51,695 nt of DNA from Desulfobacterales bacterium. GTDB lineage: Bacteria; Desulfobacterota; Desulfobacteria; Desulfobacterales; JAEINQ01. The notes beneath the pieces are model-generated. The model ran no database searches and was not told where the DNA came from. It saw only the letters and a list, made by a program, of their open reading frames with translations. The position numbers and the translations under genes are program-made. Where the stretch lies: contig JAEINQ010000047.1 in NCBI GenBank assembly GCA_016342285.1, forward strand, positions 1 to 51,695. The letters run 5' to 3'. Shown here piece after piece: positions 1-7,876 of this stretch (position 1 is the stretch's first letter; every line of letters starts with the position of its first letter).

Positions 1-77
1 TCAACCAAATGAAATAACAGCGTATACTGAAATATTTGCTCGTTAAATGCACTATTAGGAAATCAAGAGTTCTGAAT
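1..77. other. AT-rich window edge, no gene seen
   Basis: This short AT-rich stretch lies downstream of the leftward 7TM gene. I see no coding sequence or convincing hairpin in it. The ATP-grasp (RimK-like) partner that often accompanies this 7TM family would lie to the left, outside the window, if it exists. Confidence 0.4.
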
Positions 78-1169
78 CTAAAAACCGGTGCCGATTTCTT
101 TTAGGTGCCTGAACCGTCGAAGCTCCAACAGCCGGAATCCCGAATACCGCCCCAGCAGCAGCACAATGGCCAGAAGGATCAGAAGCAGCTCGGGAAAAGT
201 GAAAAAGAGGTGTTCCAGATAACGGACCTGCATGAGCAGGTAGACCAGAGCGGAAACGGCCAGGGTGCCGATCCCCTGGGAGATGGCTTCCCCCGGGCCG
301 AGTTCTTCCCAGACCACGGACATGCGCTCAATGGTCATGGTGAGAATCACCATGGGAAAAAGGGCCACGGAAAGCCCTCGATCCAGGTCGAGAAGGTGGG
401 TCACCAGGCTAAAGGCCACCATGAGCAGGACCACAACGATGAGCACCGCGGCCAGCCGCGGCACCACCAGCAGCTTGAGCCGATCCAGATAGAGCCGAAA
501 CCCCATGCCGGCAGCCACCAACAGGGAAAAGAGCACGATCCCCCACAGGAGCTGGGTCTCCCTGAAAGCCAAGGCAACGAGCACCGGCATAAAGGTGCCG
601 AAGGTCCGGACCCCCACCACGTTTCGCAGCACCACCAAGGCGAGGATACCCACGGGCACCAGCATCAATACCCGGTAGACCGCCTGGGTTTGAATGGGAA
701 GGCTGAACAGGGAAAACCGAACCAGAAACTCCCTTCTTGGAATGAGCCCGCCCGCCGTTGCCGCATAGAGGTTCTCTTCCTCGTAGGCGCTCGCCGTAAG
801 ATCAACGGATGGGTTCTTGACCCCCTTGAACCGGATGATGGGCTCCGTCCCTCTCCACCAGGATACATAATCGTCGGGCACGCCGGCCTCGGTGGTGGTC
901 GGGTCGTAGGCACGCCACCGGCCGGCATCGAAGATCTCGATCCAGTGCACCGGCGCCGCCCGCCGGACCTGGGGCAGGATCCGGAATCCGTGAACAGCCC
1001 GGGAGGGGAGCCGGGCCATGGACAGCAGATCCACCGCCACCCGGACCCTGGCCTGGGCCGAATCCTTGCCGTCCAGTAGAATCTTGAGCTGGTCGCCGGG
1101 AACGGGCACGCCGATCCGCTTGAGCAGCTCCGAGGTAAAGCTATCCGCATCGGCCGATTTTTCGTGCAT
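78..1169 (-). CDS. 7TM membrane protein with partial inactive-transglutaminase domain (5'-truncated)
   Basis: The 363-residue protein has two parts. Residues 1-140 match the C-terminal half of the inactive transglutaminase domain that precedes the 7TM_transglut family. Residues about 160-345 are strongly hydrophobic with about seven helices and carry typical family segments (FGTFMPVLVALAFRETQL, RGLSVALFPMVILTMTIER). Family members usually run near 500 residues with an N-terminal membrane anchor and a complete extracytoplasmic domain; here roughly 150 N-terminal residues are absent. The start ATG has only a weak AAGGA 5' of it. The reading frame continues upstream through seven sense codons to the TGA stop of the UspA gene, so the two genes share a frame. 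The function of the family is unknown; it is often linked to ATP-grasp ligases. This copy may be a decayed gene or one translated by coupling to UspA. Confidence 0.75.
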   Translation of the reverse strand: MHEKSADADSFTSELLKRIGVPVPGDQLKILLDGKDSAQARVRVAVDLLSMARLPSRAVHGFRILPQVRRAAPVHWIEIFDAGRWRAYDPTTTEAGVPDDYVSWWRGTEPIIRFKGVKNPSVDLTASAYEEENLYAATAGGLIPRREFLVRFSLFSLPIQTQAVYRVLMLVPVGILALVVLRNVVGVRTFGTFMPVLVALAFRETQLLWGIVLFSLLVAAGMGFRLYLDRLKLLVVPRLAAVLIVVVLLMVAFSLVTHLLDLDRGLSVALFPMVILTMTIERMSVVWEELGPGEAISQGIGTLAVSALVYLLMQVRYLEHLFFTFPELLLILLAIVLLLGRYSGFRLLELRRFRHLKEIGTGF

Positions 1170-1190
1170 TTCATGAAAATCAGATCCTTG

Positions 1191-1679
1191 TCAGGCCTCC
1201 CCACGAAGCCGGACGCTGAGCACCGGCACCGGGCAGAGGTGAAAGAGTTTTTCCGCGGTTGAACCCACCAGGGCTTCCCGCAGGGCGCTCTTTTTTCCCC
1301 TGGCCCCCATGACCACCAGATCCACCTTGACCGCCTCGGCCATGAGTTCTTCGTGGGGCAGGCCACTACGGACCAGGGGCCGGATCACCGGGTGCGGGGA
1401 CGGCAGGTTGGAAATCCGGTCCTTAAGCTGTTCGATCCGTTCCTCCAGGAACTGGCGGACCTGCTTTTCCGGATGGGCGTCCACGTCCACCAGCAGGGTC
1501 CGGTTGACCGCCTGTTCGATGGCCTCGATGTCCCGAGGATTGACCACCGTGATCAGGACGATCTCCGCACCGATCCGCCGGGCCAGATCAACACCGAAAT
1601 CAAGAGCGTTGTCCGCCTGCTTTGAAAAGTCATAGGCAACCAGGATCTTTCGGATACCTTCGGAGTCAAAGGTGTTCAT
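1191..1679 (-). CDS. Universal stress protein (UspA family)
   Basis: This is a single Usp domain of 162 residues, a cytoplasmic nucleotide-binding fold. The N-terminal strand and acidic loop (KILVAYDFSKQADNAL) and the C-terminal ATP-binding loop are present. The loop reads GARG, ten residues, then GS, one residue longer than the usual G-2X-G-9X-G(S/T) spacing, so ATP binding is likely but not certain. An excellent ribosome-binding site (AGGAGG) sits seven bases before the ATG. The gene ends 21 bp before the start of the truncated 7TM membrane gene, in the same frame, so both are probably on one transcript. The exact stress or partner cannot be told from sequence. Confidence 0.9.
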   Translation of the reverse strand: MNTFDSEGIRKILVAYDFSKQADNALDFGVDLARRIGAEIVLITVVNPRDIEAIEQAVNRTLLVDVDAHPEKQVRQFLEERIEQLKDRISNLPSPHPVIRPLVRSGLPHEELMAEAVKVDLVVMGARGKKSALREALVGSTAEKLFHLCPVPVLSVRLRGEA

Positions 1680-1700
1680 CGCGCCTCCTGTCTTGAGCCT

Positions 1701-1803
1701 CGTTCAATTCGCCCTTGGAATCCATGCCCTCAGGGCATGGTCAAAGTCAATGGGCTATGCCGAGACAGCCTTGTTGCAAGTGCCTGAAGTGAACTAAAGT
1801 TGG
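1701..1803 (-). repeat. Dispersed intergenic repeat, copy A (reverse orientation)
   Basis: Read on the minus strand, this segment aligns with copies at 10442-10546 and 34263-34360. It shares the block GGCATAGCC, then TTGACTTTGACCATGCCC, then the hairpin and a GGATT...GAATTGAA tail. The hairpin at 1722-1740 is perfect (CCATGCCC, TCA loop, GGGCATGG). At its outer end a 17-bp unit is duplicated in tandem (1789-1805 and 1806-1822, 15 of 17 identical). It lies between the UspA and dipeptide epimerase genes, both on the minus strand. Confidence 0.75.
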
Positions 1804-1877
1804 GAGTGAGCTAAAGTTGGGGTAAAAGCCGCATCTCCCTCCCCGTTTCGGCAAAAAGACCGGGCCGGGCAACAGGG

Positions 1878-2951
1878 TCAGGAGAACAGTTCCGGTGCGG
1901 GGTCGTATCCCAGCCCCGGCTTGTCCGTGGGGTAGAGGGTTCCGTTTTTGAGCACCACGGCACCGGCCGTGGGGTCGTCTATCATATCCAGGTGCCCGTC
2001 CAGGTCGGCAAAGGCGATGTTGGGCCGGGCCAGGGCAAAATGGAGCCCCGCGGCAATCCCTAAGGCCGCCTCGTCCATGCATCCCACCATGGCCTTGAGC
2101 CCGGCAGCGGTGGCCACGTCGTTGATTCGGATCGCTTCGAAAATACCGCCGACCTTCATGATTTTGATATTGACCATGTCGACCAGGCGCCCCCGGGCCA
2201 GGCGAAAGGCGTCGCGAAGGCTGACAAGGCTTTCGTCGGCCATGACCGGCACCGAGGCCTGGGCCGTGATCTCACCGAGAAGCTCCAAATCGTCGCGGCA
2301 GGTGGGTTGCTCGATCATTTCGAGCCCTCCCTTGCGGGTTTCGCGGACAAAGCGGATGGCCTCGGCAGCCGAATACCCCTGATTGGCATCGAACCGAAGC
2401 CGGATCGACCGGCCGAAACGCTCGCGCAGGCGCCGGACCTTCTCCATGTCCCGGTCAACATCGAGCCCCCCTTTTAATTTGAGGATGGAAAAGCCCTGGC
2501 CGACGAGGGCCTCGGCCCGGGCCAGGGTCTCTTCCAGCGGCAGAATCCCGATGGTCACGCTGGTGGGTATCCGGGTCCGGTACCCGCCGAGGATACGGTA
2601 GAGGGGAAGTCCCGCCGTCTTTCCCAGAACGTCGTAAAGGGCCATGTCCACCATGGCCAGGGTGGACGGACAACCGGGCAGCAGCGGTCTCAGGGTTTCA
2701 AAAAGCCGGGCCATTCTGAACGGGTCCGCACCTCGCAAGGCCGGTTCCAGTGTGTCGGCATAGCGGTTGGCCACGGTTTCAACGGTCTCTCCGGTGGCAG
2801 TGGGCGCCGCGCAGCCGTAACCCACCACACCGCCTCGAGTTTCGATCCGCAAAAAAAGGTTGGGCGCCTCGGTCACCGTCTCGGTGGCAATGGCATAGGG
2901 CTCGGTCAGCCGAAGGCGCACGGTGCAAAGCTCGGTACGAACAATCCGCAT
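1878..2951 (-). CDS. Dipeptide epimerase (enolase superfamily, L-Ala-D/L-Glu epimerase type)
   Basis: This 357-residue enolase-superfamily enzyme has an intact muconate-lactonizing-enzyme-type active site. The catalytic lysine pair is K158-L-K160. The metal ligands are D188 (FDANQGY), E214 (EMIEQP) and D239 (MADES). The second catalytic lysine is K263 (NIKIMKVGG). The C-terminal D316-L-D318 motif is the DxD that binds the dipeptide amino group in dipeptide epimerases, which favours that subgroup over muconate cycloisomerase or mandelate racemase. The expected reaction is epimerisation at the second residue of a dipeptide such as L-Ala-D-Glu from peptidoglycan turnover, in the cytoplasm. An AGGAG ribosome-binding site precedes the ATG. 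No peptidoglycan recycling gene lies next to it; exact substrate specificity is uncertain. Confidence 0.85.
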   Translation of the reverse strand: MRIVRTELCTVRLRLTEPYAIATETVTEAPNLFLRIETRGGVVGYGCAAPTATGETVETVANRYADTLEPALRGADPFRMARLFETLRPLLPGCPSTLAMVDMALYDVLGKTAGLPLYRILGGYRTRIPTSVTIGILPLEETLARAEALVGQGFSILKLKGGLDVDRDMEKVRRLRERFGRSIRLRFDANQGYSAAEAIRFVRETRKGGLEMIEQPTCRDDLELLGEITAQASVPVMADESLVSLRDAFRLARGRLVDMVNIKIMKVGGIFEAIRINDVATAAGLKAMVGCMDEAALGIAAGLHFALARPNIAFADLDGHLDMIDDPTAGAVVLKNGTLYPTDKPGLGYDPAPELFS

Positions 2952-3066
2952 GTCAGTATCTCCTGTCGTGGATCGAAAACATCTTCTTCATCCATGGTTT
3001 CGAACGCCTGGCCGCAACGGTAAAAACAGGTTCCCCTATCCTTGAGCAAAGGGTGTGCCATAAATA

Positions 3067-3103
3067 CAACCTATTGACTTGTTTTGGAATTTCATATAGG
3101 TTG
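3067..3103. promoter_or_regulatory. Inverted repeat in divergent promoter region (possible operator)
   Basis: CAACCTAT at 3067-3074 is matched by its exact complement ATAGGTTG at 3096-3103, with a 21-bp spacer. The spacer holds TTGACT (3074-3079), a possible -35 for the rightward gene, although no good -10 is spaced 17 bp away. The element lies between the divergent dipeptide epimerase and NtrC-type regulator genes, so it could serve either. Its binding protein is unknown. Confidence 0.35.
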
Positions 3104-3163
3104 AGGTGAAATCGGAAGCGGGGCTTCCGAACAAAACCACCGCATGGGAAGAGCCAGTCGCCA

Positions 3164-4594
3164 ATGAAATCGATTCTCGTGGCATCCGCCAGGGGCGATA
3201 TCGCGGACACCATTCGCTCCGCCCTCGGAGCCGGCAGCCGGGTTCGGCGGGCGGAGCGTCTGGATGGCGCCTTGAAACTGGCCCAGGAGCTCCCCTTGGA
3301 CGGCCTGTTTCTCGACCTGAACCTGGTCTTAAACCGTCCAAACCGTCTCCTGGAAAACCACGGAAAAACCCTGTTTCAAGACGCTTTTCGCCCCCTCTGG
3401 CAGGCCCAGCCAACCCTGGACATCGTTTTAATCTCCCCGCCGGACCGCCTGCGAGAAACCATGCAGGCGATTCGGGCCGGAGCGGCCAGCTACCTGACCC
3501 TGCCGGTCCGGCCCGAGGAGATCCGCCTGGTCTCTGAAGAGCTGGTCCGCGAGCGCCACGTGCGTTCGGAACTGGAATACCTGCGGGATCATTTCTGGCG
3601 AAAGGACTCCCTGGAAACCGTCCGTACGGGATGTGCCGCCATGGGAAAGGTCTTAGGGCAGGTCCGCTCGGTGGCCCAGACCAAAACATCCGTCCTTTTG
3701 ACCGGTGAGACCGGCACGGGAAAAAGCCGCATCGCCCGATTGATCCACCTGCACAGCCACCGAAAAGACGGCCCCTTTATTGGCGTCCATTGCGGGGCCA
3801 TCCCCGACACCCTGCTGGAGAGCGAACTCTTCGGCCATGAAAAAGGGGCTTTTACCGGCGCTGTGCAGCGAAAACCGGGCAAGTTCGAAATCGCCCGGGG
3901 CGGCACGCTCTTCCTCGACGAAATCGGGACCATGACCCCTTCGGCCCAGATCCGCCTGCTCACCGTGCTCCAGGAGGGGCACATTACCCGGGTGGGCGGC
4001 GAAGTGGCGTTTCCCACCGATGTGCGCATCATCGCCGCCACCAACGCCGACCTGGCCGAAATGGTCGCCACCGGAAGCTTTCGAAAGGACCTGTTTTACC
4101 GCCTGAACATCTTTCCCATCGAAATCCCACCGCTTCGGCAGCGGACCGAGGACCTGGCCGACATGGTAGAGACCTTCATTGAGCACCACAACCGGTTGAA
4201 CCCGGACAAATTCCTTCACGGCATTCATCCAGAGGCCCTGCGGGGGCTGGTTGCCTACAGCTGGCCCGGAAACATCCGCGAACTTGAAAACCTGGTGGAA
4301 CGTGCCTGCATCATCGAGACCGGCGACACGTTGACCCCGGAAAGCTTTCCCAACATGATCACGGAAGGCATTGCGGCGGCGGCCGCGGTTGCGTCCACCA
4401 CCCCGTCAACCCTGGCCGATACCAGAGAAAAGGGGCTGGCCGTGATCGAACGACAATATCTTTCGGCCCTGCTCACCCGCAACCACGGAAAAATCGCCAC
4501 CAGCGCTCAAGAAGCCGGGATATCCACCCGCCAGCTCCACAACCTGATGCAGAGATACCGACTGCGAAAAGAGGCGTTCAAGGCCGGATCCTGA
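3164..4594 (+). CDS. Sigma-54-dependent transcriptional activator with degenerate receiver (NtrC family)
   Basis: The 476-residue protein has three regions. An N-terminal receiver-like domain spans 1-125. The AAA+ sigma-54 activator domain spans about 150-385, with Walker A GETGTGKS at 181-188, the sigma-54-contacting GAFTGA loop at 228-233 and Walker B LFLDE at 249-253. A C-terminal Fis-type helix-turn-helix lies near 430-470. The receiver keeps an aspartate at position 51, but the acidic pair after the first strand is replaced (VASAR) and the conserved lysine before the proline is lost (LTLPVRP). Classical phosphorelay control is therefore doubtful. No histidine kinase gene is adjacent. It opens the plus-strand block leading to the glycogen genes and could regulate them, but I found no clear -24/-12 promoter there. 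Confidence 0.9.
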   Translation: MKSILVASARGDIADTIRSALGAGSRVRRAERLDGALKLAQELPLDGLFLDLNLVLNRPNRLLENHGKTLFQDAFRPLWQAQPTLDIVLISPPDRLRETMQAIRAGAASYLTLPVRPEEIRLVSEELVRERHVRSELEYLRDHFWRKDSLETVRTGCAAMGKVLGQVRSVAQTKTSVLLTGETGTGKSRIARLIHLHSHRKDGPFIGVHCGAIPDTLLESELFGHEKGAFTGAVQRKPGKFEIARGGTLFLDEIGTMTPSAQIRLLTVLQEGHITRVGGEVAFPTDVRIIAATNADLAEMVATGSFRKDLFYRLNIFPIEIPPLRQRTEDLADMVETFIEHHNRLNPDKFLHGIHPEALRGLVAYSWPGNIRELENLVERACIIETGDTLTPESFPNMITEGIAAAAAVASTTPSTLADTREKGLAVIERQYLSALLTRNHGKIATSAQEAGISTRQLHNLMQRYRLRKEAFKAGS

Positions 4595-4723
4595 TCCTCG
4601 CAAGGAAAGCGACCCCGGCCCGGCAGTCCTGTTTCCGTTTTTCACCCGGATCGGCAACCCGGTTTCCGTTTTTGGCACCAAACGGCTCAGCGTTGCGTCG
4701 GGGCTCGCTTTTTCGCACAAGGG

Positions 4724-5227
4724 ATGGCCGTCGGGTGCCCCTTTCGCCGGTGCAAAGGCAGACAGCCGGACGGCACACCACAGCCAGCCCATTGGGCCAA
4801 CAAAAAATGGCTTTTCAAAATCAACGTGGCATCGATATTGCTGATCCCTCAGGCCAGCGCCTCTGCAAGGGCCGGCTGTCGTCCTGCCTGCACGGGGCTC
4901 ACCCCATACCAGGCGGCAACCTTGTTAAAAGCGACCGGCATCATAGTCCCGGCCCGGTGGGATGATCGGGGCAGGGTGGTATCCGTGGCCATCGCCACGT
5001 ACACCGAGGCCCAATACCTGGTCGCCAATTTGGAAGCGGTGCCGGAACTGCTCGGCCACCAGAAACGGCAGATCGAAGCGACCGGGCGCCTGACCTCCTC
5101 AGAGGGGATCTCTGCCATTGTCATTGAACAATACCACCTCTACGACGACGGGCCCACCGACATCCTGGCCCCCGCCGGCGGCAGGGACACGTCCGGGGCC
5201 TCCCCGGAAAAGAAAGGGATCGTATGA
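4724..5227 (+). CDS. Small uncharacterised protein, possible OB-fold-like domain
   Basis: The last hundred residues of this frame look like a genuine compact domain: TGIIVPARWDDRGRVVSVAI, then a YLV strand, HQKRQIEATG and ISAIVIEQYHLY. The alternation of strands resembles a small OB-fold domain of the type found in short periplasmic proteins; this is pattern recognition, not a family match. The start is uncertain. ATG at 4724 gives 167 residues with an unconvincing Arg/Pro-rich N-terminus. A TTG at 4922, preceded by AGGCGG, would give about 101 residues holding just the domain. It lies 51 bp before the MscS gene in the same direction, so co-expression is likely. Its role is unknown. Confidence 0.55.
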   Translation: MAVGCPFRRCKGRQPDGTPQPAHWANKKWLFKINVASILLIPQASASARAGCRPACTGLTPYQAATLLKATGIIVPARWDDRGRVVSVAIATYTEAQYLVANLEAVPELLGHQKRQIEATGRLTSSEGISAIVIEQYHLYDDGPTDILAPAGGRDTSGASPEKKGIV

Positions 5228-5278
5228 AACGCAACGCTTTTCTTTCCGCAGCCCAAAGGCCCGAACCGAACTAAATCA

Positions 5279-7852
5279 ATGACGATGAAACGTTTCCCCA
5301 ACACAGCAACCCAGAAACCCGATGCTGTTTCAGGCCGGCTCGTTTGGTGGGTACTCGCCACCGTGGTCTCCCTGGTTTTCTACCTCCCCGCAACAGGGGC
5401 TGAAACCGCCGCCACCCCGATGGAAAAAGCGGTGGGGTTCGACCGTTCTATTTTCAGCACCCTGGAAAGTGCCCTGGCCGGCGAACGCAGCGCCTTGGAA
5501 ACCGTCAAGGCTGATGCCGCAGAACAAGGCCTCCTGCAACGGGAGTTGGCCGCTGACATCAACGTCTACCGGGTACAGGCATCGGCCCACGGCAACCTGC
5601 TGCTGATCCCCGAGGCGCCGGTAGAGGACCTGGAACGGGCCCAGGGAATCAACCGGTCCGCCTTGAAGGAGCTGTCCCGACGGGCCGAGGCCCTGCGAGA
5701 ATGGCGCGACCGGGCGGCATCGGCCTTGTCCCAGGCCCTGGACCAAATCGCCCTGGTTCAAAAACAGCGGGGAGACCTTCGAAAACCGGGCCTGTCCGAC
5801 GACCTGCGCCGAAAGCTGGAAAATCAGACCCGGGACCTGGAAACGCTGCTGACCGCCCGACGAAAGATACTGGAAAAAGCGCTTTCCTCCGCGGACCGGA
5901 GCCTGGCGGCCCTCGAAGAGGTCCGAGGCCTCTATCAATCCCTGGTCGAAAAATACCAGCGACAGTTGCCTCAGCAACGGACCCAGGCACTCTTTGAGCG
6001 GCAAAAGGTTTTTCAAGGCATTTCCCATGCCTCCCTTGGCGATGAATACCGTCGCCTCAGAAACAACGCGGCCCCATGGCAGGACGCCAATTTCCGGCAA
6101 TCCGAAATCGGCGCGTTCCTGGTCGCCAACAGCTCTTTTCTGCTGGCTTCCGCCTTGCTCTATGCGTTTGCCCTGGTCCTGATGGGCCGGCTGCGAAAGA
6201 GAATCGGCGTTTTGCTTCAAGACGGAACCCTTTCCCAGCAGCCCCAACTGGCCCTGGCCCTGAAAATGGTGCGACGGTCGCTCCCCCTGGGGGCCGCCCT
6301 GGTGCTGGTTTTGGTTCTGACCGCACTTCCGGGAAAAGCCGAACCCCTGCCGGCCGTCCCCCTGCTGGCGGTTCTTGTCCAGGGGTTGCTGATTTACCGA
6401 TGGATGGCCGACGCCATCCGTTTAAACCAGGGCCAAGAGAAGCCGGTCTTTCAGGGCCGGCTTTCCCGACGGTTGAAAACCCTTGCCCTGGGTTACGGGA
6501 GCGTGGCGATTTTCCATGCCTGGGCCGCCCCGGTCATCGGCCAGGGCGCAGGCCTGCTCTTCTTTTTGCGCCTGCTGTCCGCCGCTGGATTTTTTCTGTG
6601 GAGCATGGTCTTCTGGCGCCAGATCCGGACCCAGGCGGGGGCATGGGTGACGATTGCCACGGGCCTCTCCCATGGCGTGGCCGTCGGCGGCCTTTTCCTG
6701 GATCTGGCCGGATGGGGCAACCTGGCCGTTCACTGGTACGGCGCCTGGACCTGGACGGCGGCGGTGGCGGTCTGGACCGTGGTCGGTCTGCGGGTGCTGC
6801 TGGAATGGGAGCGATCCTTTTCAGCGGCCAAAGAAGTGGTTGAATCGGAACAGGCCAAGCCCGCCGGCCCGGCCCGATGGGCATGGCTCCGGCTTTCCTG
6901 GTTGGCCTGGGCCACGGCAGGGGTCTTCGCCACCCTGGCGGCCTGGGGTGTCAGACAGGGGATCTGGGGCGGCCTCTATCATTTGCTGAACCGATCCTTT
7001 GCTATCGGGACCCTGAACCTGCACCTGCTCGGCGTTTTATACGCCCTGTTGATCCTCTTTGCCGTTCATGTGGCCACCCGCCTGTGGAAAACCGCCATCG
7101 CGGGAAAACTCCTGGCCCGCAGCCCCATGGACCGGGGCCTGCAGGATTCCATCACCACCATCTCGGCCTATCTGATCTGGGCTATAGGGGTCGTCATGGC
7201 CCTGGGCGCCGTGGGGGTTTCCACCACCTCCCTGGCGGTGGTTTTCGGCGCGTTGAGTATCGGTATCGGCTTCGGGCTGCAGAATATCTTCAACAACTTC
7301 ATCAGCGGCATCATTCTGCTCTTTGAACGGCCCATTCAAGTAGGCAATGCCGTGGAGATCAACGGGGTCTGGGGAGAAATCCGCCAGATCAACGTCCGGG
7401 CGACCGTGGTACAGACCTACGACAACGCCTCTTTGATCATTCCCAACTCCGAGTTCATCTCCAGCCAGGTCACCAACTGGAGCTTCAAGGACAAACGCCT
7501 GCGCAGAAAAGTCAAGATCGGGGTGGCCTATGGATCCGACGTGGAACTGACACGAAAGACCCTGCTGGAAATCGCCGACACCACCCGGCGCGTCCTCAAG
7601 CACCCCCGGCCGGATGTGGTCTTTCTCGACCACGGCGACAGCGCCCTGATTTTCGCCCTGCGATACTGGACCACCGTTGATGAGGTCTTTACCTCCGAAA
7701 CCGATGTCCGCTTCGCCATCGACCGGCTTTTCAGGGAAAGAGGGATCGAAATCGCTTTTCCCCAGCTCGACGTCCACGTTCGAAGTCTGCCCCCGGAGGG
7801 CCTTGGCCTTACCAGCCCCTTGGCCGACACCAAGGAGAAAGACCAAAAATAA
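5279..7852 (+). CDS. Large MscS-family mechanosensitive channel
   Basis: The 857-residue protein begins with a signal-like segment (about 20-42). A long charged periplasmic region with coiled-coil potential (about 55-260) follows, then a series of membrane helices from about 275 to 650. It ends with the MscS core: pore helix TM3 (GALSIGIGFGLQNIFNNF, about 656-675), the VGNAVEINGVWGEI beta domain and the cytoplasmic vestibule. This layout is that of the MscK/YbiO/YnaI-like large relatives rather than the 286-residue MscS. The predicted role is release of ions and solutes from the cytoplasm when membrane tension rises. The start ATG has no strong ribosome-binding site; a second ATG two codons on (5285) is an alternative. 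It lies 24 bp upstream of a cation-chloride-cotransporter-like permease. Confidence 0.9.
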   Translation: MTMKRFPNTATQKPDAVSGRLVWWVLATVVSLVFYLPATGAETAATPMEKAVGFDRSIFSTLESALAGERSALETVKADAAEQGLLQRELAADINVYRVQASAHGNLLLIPEAPVEDLERAQGINRSALKELSRRAEALREWRDRAASALSQALDQIALVQKQRGDLRKPGLSDDLRRKLENQTRDLETLLTARRKILEKALSSADRSLAALEEVRGLYQSLVEKYQRQLPQQRTQALFERQKVFQGISHASLGDEYRRLRNNAAPWQDANFRQSEIGAFLVANSSFLLASALLYAFALVLMGRLRKRIGVLLQDGTLSQQPQLALALKMVRRSLPLGAALVLVLVLTALPGKAEPLPAVPLLAVLVQGLLIYRWMADAIRLNQGQEKPVFQGRLSRRLKTLALGYGSVAIFHAWAAPVIGQGAGLLFFLRLLSAAGFFLWSMVFWRQIRTQAGAWVTIATGLSHGVAVGGLFLDLAGWGNLAVHWYGAWTWTAAVAVWTVVGLRVLLEWERSFSAAKEVVESEQAKPAGPARWAWLRLSWLAWATAGVFATLAAWGVRQGIWGGLYHLLNRSFAIGTLNLHLLGVLYALLILFAVHVATRLWKTAIAGKLLARSPMDRGLQDSITTISAYLIWAIGVVMALGAVGVSTTSLAVVFGALSIGIGFGLQNIFNNFISGIILLFERPIQVGNAVEINGVWGEIRQINVRATVVQTYDNASLIIPNSEFISSQVTNWSFKDKRLRRKVKIGVAYGSDVELTRKTLLEIADTTRRVLKHPRPDVVFLDHGDSALIFALRYWTTVDEVFTSETDVRFAIDRLFRERGIEIAFPQLDVHVRSLPPEGLGLTSPLADTKEKDQK

Positions 7853-7876
7853 GCGTTTCGACTTAGGAAAAAACCT

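Noticed and set aside
105..1079. A 324-codon plus-strand open frame opposite the 7TM gene
   Set aside because: The product is His/Gln/Gly/Pro-rich with no domain, and the minus strand has clear family motifs.
1191..1193. TGA between UspA and the 7TM protein as a selenocysteine codon
   Set aside because: No cysteine-bearing motif is expected at that point in either family and no SECIS-like hairpin was evident just downstream; a plain stop is simpler.
4670..4700. TGGCAC...TTGC as a sigma-54 promoter
   Set aside because: The spacing between the two boxes is 14 bases instead of about 5.
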